A DNA stretch of 64,000 bases from Prunella strophiata (lineage: Eukaryota > Chordata > Aves > Passeriformes > Prunellidae). This document shows positions 28,201 to 43,200 of this stretch, piece after piece. The position numbers and the translations under genes were made by a program. The notes beneath the pieces were generated by a model. It saw only the letters and a program-made list of their open reading frames with translations, was not told the origin of the DNA and searched no databases. The stretch spans positions 55,367,551-55,431,550 of the forward strand of contig JAZBQD010000030.1 in the NCBI GenBank assembly GCA_036583965.1, in the 5' to 3' direction. Numbering within the stretch: the stretch's first letter is position 1; each line of letters begins with the position of its first letter.

Positions 28201-31200
28201 TCTTTTTTCACTTTATATAAATATATATATACATTTGCAATTATATATGTATTATATAATATAAACATGCAATTACACATAATAGATATTATAATATATT
28301 AGGTTGCGTATGTTATATATAGGTATGTTTGTATGTGTGCATTAAAAAATGAAAAGGATAGCAACTCACAGGAAACGTAAAACTTTTTGACAAAAAAGTC
28401 CTGGATTGTCTACATCAAAATCACAAGCCAGTTTGCAACTACAGTTTTAGGTGATTCAGACATCACACACTAAATCAGGACATGCAGATTAGGATAATCT
28501 GCTAGTAATTACAGCTGGTGCGCTGTGAGTGAAGTGGATAGGGGCAGTAACACTGTTCCAGGTTGTAAGGCATGGAGGGATTCACGTGGTGAAATGTTTC
28601 TTAGGGGTTGAAAGAAAGAAGGGGAAAAAGGTACCATAAAAGTATTTTAAAGGTTCACTGAAAATAATATTCAAAAACCAGTTTACTGCTCACACTAAAT
28701 TATCAGTCACTAAATGCATCAGTCTTCACTTTCTGAATCACCATCCCTCACAGCAAAGCTGTTTGAAGAAAAGGAGGAAAATTAAGATATAAACTTTGAC
28801 TGATTATCCTGTCTACCTTGCTTGTTGCTAGACTATAGCAAACAGAAGAATCTATGCTTTGAGAAACCATATTTACAGGCATCTGGAAAACAATATAGAG
28901 AGAAATTACTTGTGCCTCTGTTTATAAAATTAATTTCTAAAATTACTCATAGAGCCATTTAAAAAACAAAATCATTATGCTTTATTATGAACATTTTGCT
29001 GGAATGGACATGACAGAAGACAATGGACAGTAAAAAAATCATGGAACATATTTTCAATTAAATAAACCAGCAAGACAATACAAGAACTGAAACATCCTCC
29101 TCAAATAAGAGTTGTTATCCAAACTATTTGCTACTACTATTAAAATCAAGTGAGAAGAGCAGTTCATTATATTTATTGTTGGTTTTGCCAAGCAGGTTAA
29201 GTCTCTTTAATGCTACTTACATCATCTTCTTTGGTTCCACCCCAGAAATTAGTCCCACCAGCATAGCTGGGAATGTTTAGCACAGCTATGCCCTGCAGGC
29301 TTGGAAGGGGGATGTACTGTCCGTCACACTGTAAGGGATAAAAGCTCCTTCAGTACATAAATAATAAGATAAAATTAATCACTAAAGTGTAATTTTCAGC
29401 ACATGAAGCTTCAACAGAGCTGGCAGGGGAGGACAGAGTCATTAATAAGTCTGGTACAAGACTACTCCCTCCATGCAATGAAGCACCTCTAAAACAAACT
29501 TCCTATTTCCAATCTTAGCACTGACTTTTGCAGAGGTGAAAAATATGTAGAGGTACATGCTGTAGTATCTACAGCAGTGGTGCTCTGTGAGTCTTGAAAG
29601 AAGCATTTTCACATCCCTTGTTATGAAATTTCTCATGCACTTTGACCATGGTCTGTCCATCAAGGATTAAAAATCTTTTTGCAGTAAGATAACCAATCTC
29701 CCTGAGTGCACACAGTAAGATTGCCAAAGGACATTACAAAAAGATTCATTTATACATTCAGGAACTAGTCTTCCATCCTATACCAGCATTCCCAGAATTT
29801 CAATTGTGACTTGTTATTTAGTCAAATCCATTTAAGCCAGGGGCAGGGGGGAGGGTGTCAAGAATATCCAAGAATGTATCTGGCACAGCCACAAACATGT
29901 GGTTAGCTGTCAGTGTTTACATGTATTGTTGACTTCCTGTAAAAATAACTTCACTCTCCTCCCAAAAGCGCAAAGACAAATCTAGGACTGAACCCACAGG
30001 TGTCACCCTGGCTGTAGATGGGAGTTGCTGATTTTGCAGGTAAGAGGTCGCTCTTATTTCCAACCATCCAGTCCTTCCTTCTTACTGCTTTATCTCCCAA
30101 AACACATGAGCAACTCCATGTCCTGCTCAACACAATCATGGGATGGCATCAATCTCACTTTTGGCCAAGAGTAAGTTTACAGACATCAGTGAAATGACTC
30201 TTGACTTAAGGCAGTGCAACTGCCTGCAGGGAAGAGCCCAATGATCTCAAACCATTCCACTGGGAGTCAAAAGTGCAGTCCTGCAGCAGTGCCATAGGCA
30301 TGGAATTGAAGCAAGTTATACCCAGGTGTCACTTTATGGACCATGAAGTTGCTGGTCATGCTGCCTTTAATGAAGATTGCTAGATGACTGCACACTACCA
30401 GTCCACAGAAAGATCCTTAAAATTATACAAATGAAAAAGAAAATCTAGAGAAATAAGGAGAAAATCTGTAGTATCTTATATCAGGAGGAGAAAGAGATGC
30501 AAATTATTTCCAGACTGTGCTTAGTGCTCTCTTTTTGTGATTTAATCTTAGCAGCAAGACAGAATGTAACATTTTAATCAAGATGTGTCAGTATCCAAAA
30601 TATGGTGTGATATTAATAGATGCTGCACAGCCATTTGTATTACAGTAGAAATCTGCCTCTAGTGCCAGAATATGCAGGCATAATATGTCCAATAATATGC
30701 AAGACAACAGTAAATATGAAATTTTTACTTGCTGACTTACTTACAGGAATATTTAAAAAAAAATTATGGAACGGTCAGCAGTATTATTGAATCTTATTTG
30801 AATCCAATTCAAAAGATCCTTAAACTAGAATTCTATCTGCAGTATACACAATGTTCTCTCCTGGCATTATATTTGCTAACTACTGCATAATTCCTTGATA
30901 ATTACTCAATCCTTAGCTAACAGCAATCTGCTGCTACCAGACAAAATCCTCCTAAATGTCAGAGTGAGAAAGAGCTCCAGTAACCTAAAATTAATCTTTC
31001 AACTTAAAAATACCCTCATATAAATATAATAAACTTCCATGTGAAATCATTAGCGTGAAATAAAAAGAGAAATTATGTATGCTCTTTGTCAAAATCCACC
31101 TTAGATATTCTTTGGGTGAAAAGAACAGTAACCATCCTGTAGTCTTTTTCTGTATTTGGGAATCATTTATATCTTCTTTAAGTTCCCCAGTACCATGTGG

Positions 31201-34200
31201 AAGACTTAGATTTTATGTCAGAACTTAAAAGCCAAATAAGAACTATGTTTAAACATGGAATTTGTTGTTGCTTTGATAGTATCTTGCTTTTTTATGTGAA
31301 TATTAAAGAAAGTCTCTAACGGTGTAGCTGGGTTTTTGCGATGCATATTCAGAATCTCCTCCCTTTTGTCAGGAATTTTTTACTATTCACGTGCTCTTCC
31401 TATATGTGTAGCTTTCATATACCTTCAATTGAACCTGAAGAATGAAGACTCCTTATCTCTTTTCTTCTCTTTATTTTATAGTAATTTCTGTGATTGCCAA
31501 AACCTGGTCTGTCTCTTGATACAGTGAACATTAAGAAATATATCCTACCTACACAATTTATTATCTTTTTTCAACCCAGTAATTACAAGAAACATAATAC
31601 TGGGTATTTTGTGATCCTAAAGTACTGACATTTTACTCAAAAAACATGACTTGGAGAACCAACTTTGATATAGCACATCTTTACACAGTGCCTTTGAGGT
31701 CAGCTTGGGTTGACATAAGAACAATAACAGGTTTCAAAAATAAGCACTAATTCTTCACTACACATTGTGCAAGCAACTTTCTCCATAAATAAAATTTACC
31801 TCAAGTTGAACTTTTTGTTCCAAGTTCTTGTAAGTTCTCTGCAATAGCTCTTTTGTGCCAAGAACTCCATACCACATCATGTTTTTCGTCCGGCTTCTGA
31901 AAGCAGGCAAAACAAGATTCACATATTGACATACATACATTATTGTGTCTTGTATTTATAGAAAAAAAATTAAGAAATTCATATAAAGGGGTAAGGAAAA
32001 GAAAAGAATGGAAACATCTTGGCTCTGTTACTGACAGAGTAATTATATTACCTGCATTTTTCAGGGTGCTCTTCTCGCTTGTTATTAAATTCTAGTGAAA
32101 TTTTTGCATCTAACCCAATTCCAAAGTAGTTGTTCATGACACATTTTTCTGAATATCCCTCCCTGTTAGAGGAAAAGAGAAAATCAGGTGTACACTTGGA
32201 CAGAACCTGGACACGCAAACATCTTTGACCAAAACTGTGATTGGTCACAGAACAGAATATGAACTAAGATATTTCAAGACATCTTTCCTCTGAATCTTCC
32301 TAAGTAAACTGGTTTGGGCTGGAAAACCCAGCTCTGAAAGATTACTGTCCTCCTCCTCCAGGTGAGCAAGGGATAAGTGAGCAAATGTCTCCCCTTATTT
32401 TCAGCTGCTGCAAAAACATTTGCACTGCTCATAACTAACCCAGTACAATCCAGCTTGTTTTCAGACACTGAGGTCTAGTGCCAAATGATGGTAAACAAGA
32501 ACTTCATAATGCAAAAAAATAAGAGACATACAAAAATGTAAGAAGGATGCCCTTAGGGAAAGCAAAACAGTACATTTAGAAAAAAAATATTTCTTACAAG
32601 GAATCTGGATCCGGGTCAATAAACGGCGTAGCACCAAATGGATCGATGTTTGCTAGCAACATTTTGCTAATAATTGAACTTCCTGCAATGGAAGCAGCTA
32701 GACCAGCCCTTAAACCTGATTAAAAAAGAAAAAAAAAACCAAAACAAAACAAAACAAAAACAAAACAACAAAACAAAACAAAACAAAGAAAATAATAAAA
32801 AAATATGTATTTGATAAATAGGCAAACATATAATATAAGCCACACACTGAGAAACAAAATTCATTAAATCTGTACAGGGAAAGATTGTGATTCTATCTCA
32901 TTTACCAAAACTGGTTATCTTTTCAGGTCTCTGGCTCTCTTAAGCAGAAAGGCAGCTATGCTGCGTTGTGGTGGCTATTTCAGGTACCACCATGGAGAAA
33001 GAAAGAAACAAAGAAAATTTAAGGTTTCAGGCCAACACTCACTGGCTGGTATAGTGACCAAATGGGTGACCTAACATCCAAAAAGACTGCTAGAGCTTTT
33101 AATTCAGTTTAATCTTCATATCCTAACTGTCCATGATTTTTCTTTTGTCCTGTCCTTTGGAAGCATACATAAGGAATATTCTTACCATTTTTACAACTGG
33201 TAGAGCCATAGTTTAACTTAATTTGTGAAAAGATCATGGCCTTAACATGCCTGCTTTGACTAGTATCAACTTCACTCTACAAAATACTCTGTAATGCATG
33301 TAAACAAAGCAAAATACTAACAGCTTTCACTTAAATTTGCCTAAAGAAAAAAACAGTAAACTTGGTTCCACTGTGTTTTAGCTATTCTAATAAAGTTAAT
33401 TAAAACAGTTTTACTAGTGTTCTCTAGTATTAATTCCATTTGGAACAGAACAGATATTTTTTCATCTGTCAATTGAATTTAGGTAAGAACAGATTTTTTT
33501 CCCAACTGTTTTAAGAGCAGATTTGTGTGGTTTCAGTTATCCACTTCCAGAGAGATATCCACAGACAGTTCTTACTCAGAGGGTTGAACCTTACTTTGTC
33601 CCTCAGCCCTCTTCATCCTAATCCATTGATTAGGATAAATGATAGAAGAATTTGAGGGTACCTGTGGATGAAAAATTGGATGTGACCTGGCAATGTGAAG
33701 CTTGTGGCCCAGAAAGCCAAACATGTCCTAGGCTGCACCCAAAGAAGTGTGGCCAGCAAGGTGAGGGAGGGGATTCTGCCCCTCTGCTCTGCTCTGGGGA
33801 CACCCCACCTTGCAGTGTTGCATCCAGCTCTGGGCTCCCCAATATAAGGAGGAGATGGACCTGCTGGAACAAGTCCACAGAAGGCCCTAAAGATGATCAG
33901 CAGGCTGGAGCACCCCTCCTGTGAAGACAGGCTGAGAGAGTTGGGGCTGTTCAGCCTGGAGAGGAGAAGGCTCCAGGAAGAATTTTTATGCCCTTTCAAA
34001 ATATAGAGCAGGTTTATAAGAAAGATTGAGACTTTTCACCAGGGCCTGCAGTGACAGGACAAAGGACAGTGATTTTAAACTCAAATAGGGTAGGTTTAGA
34101 TAGGACAAAAGGGAAAAAATGTTTGGGGTGAGCATAGTGAGACATGGGAAGAGGTTGCCCAGAGAAGCTGTACAAGCCCCACCAGTGGAAGTGTCCAAGG

Positions 34201-37200
34201 TCAGGCTGAATGCTTTTCTGAGCAACCTGATTTAGTGAAAGATGTCAATGCCTATGACAGAAGGCTGTACTAGATCATCTTTAGAAGTCTCTTCCAACCC
34301 AAACCACTCGGCAGTTCTGTGATCCTGAACTTTACTTTTCACCCTCCAGAATCAAATGTGACACTTCTGCTACTTCTGGTGTTGTGCCAAATGATCAGAA
34401 ATATTCTACATTATTATGCATTTTCTCCTATACAGTACCACACAAAGATGTGTAGTGTTGGTTCAAACTAATTCAGGGCATGAAGTAAAAGTCATTATTT
34501 GACAGCAAGCTTACCTGGACAGATAATCCTCGTGTTAAGTACTGGGAGGTTTTCCTTGCTTGCTGCCAAAGCTGGAGCAGAGAAAGAACCTGTCTGAGAA
34601 TGGATACCTCGGCTTGTACGTCTGTCAGGAGATCTTGGTGCAGTTTTAGCTGTGCAGAAAACAAAAAAAAAGTAAGAACACTAATTAGACCTATTATGAC
34701 ATTACCAATACATAATTTTTACAGCCCTGAAAATACATCAGAAGCATTAATTTAATCTGTTACCACTCCATGACAAAAGTCCTTCCCCCTCACACCACAA
34801 TTTTTCTTCTAAATACAGTAAGAAAACTCAGAAACAGATCAAGTGACAAACACAAATTAGAATGAGCAAGTATGACAGTGGCACTCCACATGACAAGTTC
34901 CCAACTCATACTTCAAGCTACCAGCAAAAGTATGGTATGTATTAAATTCAAATATGCTCATAAAATGTATTATATCCACCTTAAAATACAACAGTATTTA
35001 AAACTGCAGTAAGTTTCTGATAAAAATATTACTGAAATAATTAAATTGAAACTTAAATTTCATCTATGTTTACTTATAAATATACACATATTATACAGTA
35101 TATATCATTTATAACAATTTTAATATAGGTAGTTCCATGGCCTGTAGGTTAGAATATCTATCTTATCAACACCTACACCATTTTCTTCAAGAAGCTAAAA
35201 TGGGCCCATGCCTGCATCAGATGCTGAAAAAAATCAGAGAAAACTGTGACATTTTTATTTACAGCCAAACTGAAAACTGCAAGGGAAGGGAAAAAAGCCA
35301 TGTCCACCTTTGTCTTCTGCATTTAGAGAGATTGTGGGGGGCATCAGTTTTCCATCATCTTTTTTCACAGAAAAACTCAAAAAACAAACAAACCAGCAAT
35401 TTCCCAAATAATTAACTTATTTATTAAAATTCTTTGGAAGTTGGATAAGTGAAACCTTGACAGATATCAATGTTTAGTAGCTGTTATTGACAAAGGCTCA
35501 GGAAAAGGAAAGGGAAGAAAATCAAGGGGAAAGAGAAGATATTCACAAAGAGTAGCTGGTAGCTCAGTGAGGCCAGTTATCCTTTGGCTGCCTCTGGAGG
35601 TGATGAAGAAGGATCAGTTTTGCAGAGGGCTGGCCTCAGGGTGCTGTCATTTACTTTCCTGGCAGAACTGGTTTTCATGCAGCCTCAGAGAATATGCCAG
35701 TGCCTGCTTCAGCCTGGGGAAGTTAATCTTTGTGCAACTCAGACATACCCAGAAATTGGTGCCCCAAGAAAAAAGTTTGGGCATTACCAAATGCTTTGTT
35801 ATAGCATTTCCATGTGCATGTAGAAAACTCTCGCACAACAGATGGTCACAGACAGACACTTCTTGGCTGTCTCTGCTCCAAATTATCTCACATGTTAAAA
35901 CTACTTCAGCCTAGGACAACACCAAACTTCACCATCTGAAGAAGCTCAGAACAAAAAAATGAAATTATTTCAAGATAATGTGATTTTTCCTCTCAAAAGA
36001 TGAAAACTAATCCAGCAAAAATAGAATTAGTAGGACTAGCACCAAGACAACAGCAGGGAGACAGCACCAGGAATGTGGTGGGAAGCATAGAATGCATCCT
36101 TTTCAGTGGCAGGAGTGAGACAAATCAAGTCATGTCAATCAAAACTTAGCCTGAGAGTAAAATGGGTGTACTGTATGAAGACACTAATGGAAAAAAAAAT
36201 GTTGAGTGGGAAAATCTAGAGACAAAAGTATTAACTAGAACAAGGGTTTAGACATTGTGTTCACATCACTTCAGGTCAGGATTGCCCATTCATGGGGATT
36301 TTTTTAAGTGATGATAATCTGACATAGAACTGTCAGTGGAATGGCAAATTTTTCACTTTCTTGTATCCATGAGTAAGATGACACACCTTTCTGAATGACC
36401 TGCTGAAGTCAAACAGAAATTATTATACACAGGACAAGGAAAAGTGGGATAAATTTCGCTGGATTGTTTTATATGAAAGGACTGACCAAGTGGACTAAAA
36501 GTCATCTCCTTCTGACTTTAACTCCTGCATAACAGCCATAGAAATTATCACAAAATGCTACAACATTGCATGGTAGCAATACAACACATTGATTTGTATT
36601 GAAGCATGACAAATAACTGTAATAATGTCCAAAAAATAAAAAGGAATAAAACCAGCAAATGATATCTAACAAGAGTCATTAAATATTTAGACAAAGGTAT
36701 TAACATATGGAAAAATATTATCTTCATCAAATGACCAGGAAGATCCTTGGAGGGTAAAATACAATACTTAGAAGAAAATTTACATTCATTTTTCATAATA
36801 CTACTGAAAAATTCACAACACTGTTCACACAGTCTGTTCTCTCTGTACTTGCAAACAAGGCAGTTGTATTAAATAGGAAAATCAGCAGAGCAGCTGCTCT
36901 TTATTTGACAGATGAGACTCATGGGAATAACTGCAATAAAGATAAACTTTTGCTGTGAATGCTCTGATAAAAACAACAGAGCCCTAATGAGTAAAACTGA
37001 TGTTTCAGTGCAGATAATTGAATTCATGTTCCATGATTTGTCCCTACACATCTATCGTCCATTAATATGTACTCTATTCCACACACATAAGAATAATACA
37101 GCTCCAAATTAGATGCAGAAATGATACCATAAAGAAACAAGGAGTTCAATAAATTTCTAGACCTGAATATCTTTATTATACAGTTATGGCAGTAGGATTG

Positions 37201-40200
37201 GGTCATCTGTAGGACGAGCATCCTCTATGAGCTACTATTGAAAAGGGACAACCAAGAGGCATTGATTCCTATAACCAAGAAAAATAAAAGTGACCAGTGA
37301 AGAGACAATCACTGGAGAAAGCCTGACATGTTTCTGGAGAAAACATGAGATCCTGGGTCAACAGAAGCCCCAACAGCCCAGTGTCTCATTTTCAAAGCAG
37401 GAGCTACAGACACAGGTACCAGCTTCAGAGCAGAGCCTTGTGAGGACAACCTTTGAGGATTTTAGTGTGGTTTAGGGTGAAAAAAAGGAGATGCAAATAA
37501 CAAAATATTTTTCTCATTTTGCCCCAAGGAGTTCCTCACCAAGTATCTAGAGAATGAGCTTTGATGCCTACCAGCTACCACTGTTTCTCTATTACTCACA
37601 GATCATCTTGTAGCCTCACCAGCAGTGCATCACCGTCCATTTTGGTAATATGGAAAAGACTGAAATTTCCACTGCTAAGATGCAGCTTTCCTAAAATTTC
37701 TATGCAGCTTGAGAATCTCATTCTTCTACTGATACATGCTATTGCCACCATCACCTAGGCTCTAGTCTTTGCTTCAGGTTCACATAGAAAGGCTGAGCGT
37801 AAACACTGGATTAAATTCAGGCACTTCTCTCCACAACAAGTGCTTCCTCAGCTTTGTAAATACATTCCAAAAGACTATTATTTCCCTAATTTTTCACTTA
37901 ACTTTTAGTTATTCAAATCTATTACAATTTCTGAGTAGTTTCCAGTCAAAGAGGATGCTAGTGTTTTTAATTATGGAACCAATTATGCTCCAAATACAAC
38001 TATAAGGAGATGGAATATTTCTATTTTATTCCTAATTTACTCACTTGATGGAGACTCAAGTTCCTTTGTATCTTCCTCTTTTTCCTCTTCTTTGGATTCA
38101 TCCAATTCTTTGCTGTATTCTACTGGAGACTGGTTCACTTGTTCTTCACTATGAGCGTTCTGCTCATCCACAACTGTTATCAAGAGAAAAGACAAAGTTT
38201 CAAGGATTCTAAAGAAAAACTACATACATTGAAATAAGCAAGAAATAATAAATAATTTTTGTAGCTTTTAGTTTTAAAATATCAACAAAAGAGTTCTATT
38301 GTCAAGTCAGTGAGTCAGTCAATTCTTTACCAGCTAATAAAGATTTGCTGTCAGAAATTTTCATTTTGCGGAGGCCAACAGTTAAAAGAAATACTTCTTA
38401 TATGTGCACACACATAAATACATAAGTAGTCACACCTGCAGAGTCATCAACATTCAAACAAGCTGCATATCTTTTCCTTGCAGCTTGTAATAAGCACATA
38501 ATTTTATCTATGTAAGAATATAGAAATCAAATTTTATAATGAAAACTTATTTTAAAGAAACAAACATCATTATCCTATCCTATCCTATTCTACCAGTCTG
38601 GATCAAAATGTTGCTGATGTGCACCTTTTTCTGCTTGTTCAATGATCTGCCTCACAGCCTTCTTCAAGCTGTTTGCTCGGAGCATTAACTGTTGCCTTGG
38701 TTTGAAAGAGCTTCTGGGAAGACTTTGAGACACACTCTGCTAATTGCTCTTTACTTTCAGACAAGGATTCTTCACTTGAGAACTCCTCTGGTTCTTCTTC
38801 CACAATGGGGGGAGCAATGCCTGGCAGAATGGGAGCAGCCTGGGCTTCTGTGTGGAGAGCCTGGAGCAATAGGTCCAGCTTTTCATTTAGCTCTGAGCAC
38901 TAAGACAAAATGGAAAAGACACACACATATAAAAAAGAAAATTAATTCAACAGTGAACATGTGAATATTTTCAGGAAATATTGCACCAGATTATATATGA
39001 AACTGCAGGTGTCTTTAGTACCTATGTAATTTCTTAGGTAGAATCCAAAATGAGGTTCAAGGTTTTGGAATATCAGATTCTGAGTAGGTCTGCATGGGCT
39101 TTTTGCAGACCCTGAGACACTCAACCAGATTAGAGCAGTTATAATGCAAACCCCCTACACTTAGATCCAAATAATACTCCATGCTAAACTCAGCCTGCCC
39201 CATCACTGTACAGATTACATCCTACCCCTCTCCCAATGACTTGCAGCACAGAAAACCACCAGAGGTTTGCCCATACATGGGTGTTCCATACCCCAATTTT
39301 GAGAGGTATCCATCAGCTGTTAGACTGAGGCACATGGGGCTTTTTGTAATACAGCTGTGTATTTAAGCAAGTGAGTTGGCACAGAGCTGGTGGCTCAAGT
39401 CAGAATCAGACACTGACAAGTGCCTCTCCCCAGCACTAAATAGCTGCTCTCTTTAGGTACACAGGAAAAGAAAGGATTTTCTGTGTCCAAGAGAAAGAAA
39501 ACACTATCTGGCCTTGGAACAGTTAAAAAGAAAAACTAATTTTCTGAACTGTGCACCGGATAGAAACATGAACCACAAATTGCCACTCAGCAAGTACATT
39601 TTCTGACTCCGGGATTGCCAAGGATTTTGTTTTCTTCTTTTCTTTTCAGCTCATGTAAATTTTGTGTCTCATACCAAATCCTTCTGTTGTTTTCTTTACC
39701 AATGTTTTTGCAACATGAGCTCTGTATTTTGCAGCTCAAACCACTATTTTTAACATTGTGGTCTGTCTCCCCTTCATTCTCGCAGCATACTCTTCATTAT
39801 CCCATTGTTTTCCTGTAGCTAACTTAATCCCTAGAAGTATAACTAATGCAAAAAGAAATCCTTTTATCTCTATGTATGCTACCATGAACTTTATCCTTTA
39901 TGAAGAAAGATACTATAAAAAGTTTAAAGAGATCTTGGAGTTTAAAGATGGTTTGGAAATAATTAACTCTATGCAATAAGAAAAGAAGAATTTTGAACTC
40001 ACTGGTTGAAATGAAAGCCAAGCTGGGCATTCTAGAGCAATGTGAAAATTAAACATCCATGAGTTCTAAACTTTAGGAACCCAACAACTTTAAACCTGAA
40101 TGTAGTCATAGTCTTACTTTAATAGCCATGGCATCAGCTTCCTCTGCATTTTCCATTGGTTTTTCGTAAGTCTTCCCTATTTTGGCAACAAAGTCCTTTA

Positions 40201-43200
40201 CAGTTTCACATAATATTCTTCAGGTAAAAAAGAGAGGGAAGAAATAAAATGAAATTAAATAGATAGGTTTTGAATATTAAATTCTTATGGCAATTTATTT
40301 ATATGTACACTGCTATGAATCATTCTTACTGGGAACTGAACTCCATGATCAGTACTCGAAAATCAGATTACACTGTTTTCCATAGCTTCCAAAATTGAAC
40401 TGACTAAGCTTTAAAACAAAAACTCTTTCACTTAAGCCTTGACATACTCAGTCTCAGTATCTCAGTCTCTTATCTGAAATAAACATGACTGATTTTATCC
40501 ATTCCCTTGCTTGTACACCTTCCCTACCAGAGGACTTAGCAAACCTGCATTCACTCTGGTAATGTCAAACAAATGTCATCATGCAAATTCACATGCAAAG
40601 TTGGAACTAAAAAACCATGGAGAAAATCTACTGACTTTAAAGGAGCACTTCTTAGATGAAAGCATATGGCCACACACATCCCACTGCACAGCTCGTGCTT
40701 TTGAAGCATATCTGTGCAAACTACAGTGGCTGCAATGAATTTTCACTGTATAAATCAGAAAAAGACTTGGTTCTTGTTACCTGCACTGCAGACAGACAGC
40801 AAACTTACTAATGAAGTGATAATAATTGCTTAGTACTGTTCTTTTGGTTGACATTTTTCTGACTAATTAAACAGATTTAACAAGGTACAGAACCAATTTA
40901 GAATCTGGAGTTAATAATATCCTGCAGCTTAATCTTCTACATGTGCTATGTATAGTTTAAAAATGAAATTTTGTTAACTTGCTTTTATGAGGAAAAAAAA
41001 GATGTGATGATATCCAGATGTATTTTTAAAGATTCTATGACTGATCTTTTGCATACTGCAAAATATAAGATTTTTTTTAATAGAGAAGGTATATACAGAA
41101 CAGTTCTGATTTCAGATGATTTCCATGATTTGCCAAATTTCTCTCATTTCAAAATGCTTCAGTTTGGGGAAAAGAAATCCCATTAATGTCTTAGATCACT
41201 ATTAATTGAACTGATATAGACAGGGCCACAACAAAGCTACCTAAGCTAAAGCTCTGTTTCACACTGGTGAAATTGTTTGTCCTCTAAACACACACATTAC
41301 CAAAAATAGCCAGAAAAAATGCAGTGTGAAGTAACTTACATCTATGCATTAGTAACAGTAGGTTTTTTATTTAAGCCATGCACTGATTTGGAATGATTTA
41401 ACATCATTTTATATAGATATTGTGCGATTATTTTTTAAATTTAGTATTAAGCCATCCATTACAACTGTAACATCTAAAAATTTTGCAGAAAAGAACATCC
41501 ACTCTAAAAGATATAAATCAAGATATATTAAGCCAAGCCAGTTGGCCATCCATAAGAAAATCAGGCTTAGACAAAATGCTATTATGGTGATGATGTTACA
41601 CAAGAAATTTATCCCCCACATCAGTACATAAAACTGATTGACTCACTTGGCAGATGATATGACAACTGAATGCTGATCAGAATTGAGAATTTTTGCAAGA
41701 TGAGCAGCAACTGAATCCTCATAAGCAGATATCTGAAAATAGTGAGACAAGAAACTTCCATTTCCACACATTCTAGCAGTTGAACACCAAGTAGTGAGTT
41801 TAAACACCTCAAAAATAGCAGGATTTCCATTTCAGATCTAATACAAGGCCAAGTGTCTGGCAATGAAGATTCTACAGTGCACACTGTATTTTATGTATTA
41901 AATGTTTAATATTCAAAGTTAGTTATTCAAAGTTAGTTCTCCATCTGAGAACTGGATTCGCAGTTCTTTCCCTCCTGTAGAGAAAACAGTAAGTTGTTTC
42001 TAGGCTAAAATCAGTCTGTGAGACAGAAAAGAATCTACCTTCTCAGATTTATAACACCCTACATAATTATATAATCTAATATCTTTTACTTCTAAAATAA
42101 GCAAAGCTTTCCTAAAACAAATTGCTCAATAAGAATAAGTCTAAAGTTTGCAGTTATAATCTGAAATTTTCACTTTACTGTCAGGTGGGCTCTCACTTCC
42201 CAAGAGCCACACTGACAAGGACTGCCAAACTGGTACAATGTTATCAAAACCAGTCCTCAAGGAGCAAACCATTTAGGGCTTAGTCTTTACAAGAATATTA
42301 AAATTACAAATTACAAAATACCCAGGAAAATATTTGGACTGGATCAAAAATGTATCCTGATATACCACATCCTACCTCAAAATAGCTCTGGATCCAGACC
42401 TCAATTTTAAAAGAAAATTCTAACAAAATTCCAAATCCAAAGCTAAAAATAAATGCAGTTCTGACATCTCTATTTAAGAATCTCTTGAAATCTCTTAGCA
42501 TGCTTTTGTCTTTGATTTTGAGCAGGCACATATACCACTTCAGTTTTTTCTCCTAAAACCCAGTCTTCATCATAGGACTCTGACATTGAAACAGTTTTCA
42601 TTTCAAAGGAGAAAGCAAAACATAAACATCTGATCTGTAAGAATGAACTACTGTTTTTCAAACACCAGTATAAGATTTCTGGAAACCAAGTGGAATTAGT
42701 CTCCTGAAACTGCAGGAGGAATGAAAGGGAAAAAGAAAATAATCAAATATATACTTCCATTTTGCTTTTCAAATTGTGGTGTAATCCAACACCTACTATA
42801 AGGTTAATTACTATTTTTTCTGAAATAGCCTAATTCAGTAAGCAATGTAAAAAATCCCATTAAAATAGAGATTGAACAGGGTACTCAAAAGCAAATGGTT
42901 TTGCCAGACTCAAGTAATGACTGGTAATACAGCCTACAGAATACATTTTCTAAAAAAGAAGTTTTATATGAGCAAGCAGTTCCTTCCATTTTCAGAAGGG
43001 GCTAAAAAAAAGTTTCAAAGCCAGAAATAACTGGAACAAAATTATGATGAAGACACACTTGAAAATTTTAACTCTCTTGAAAAATTAGAGGCAATAAAGC
43101 CTTATCTGCATTGCTGACACCAGAAGCAGAGCTGTGTGCAAAGCACCCCCCTTAAAATCCCAGCCTTTTTACATCTCTATATCCAGCAATCCGTCAAAGG

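Larger units (their letters stand above)
26361..29220 (-). other. Intron 18-19 (2.9 kb)
   Basis: Includes a TA-rich tract at about 28206-28345, a perfect 15-bp tandem duplication at 27062-27091, and a region (26.63-27.15 kb) with three overlapping open frames over 100 codons that I cannot assign. No repeat family recognised. Confidence 0.75.
32716..34514 (-). other. Intron 14-15 (1.8 kb)
   Basis: Contains a CR1 fragment in plus orientation (33663-34327) and an AAAAC-type repeat abutting the exon 15 acceptor (32722-32790). Both are listed separately. Confidence 0.82.

Noticed and set aside
33613..33999. Open frames of up to 128 codons on both strands
   Set aside because: They lie mostly or wholly in the CR1 fragment and do not correspond to an intact CR1 protein.
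35567..35914. 115-codon plus-strand frame in intron 13-14
   Set aside because: No similarity recognised and it overlaps other chance frames on both strands.
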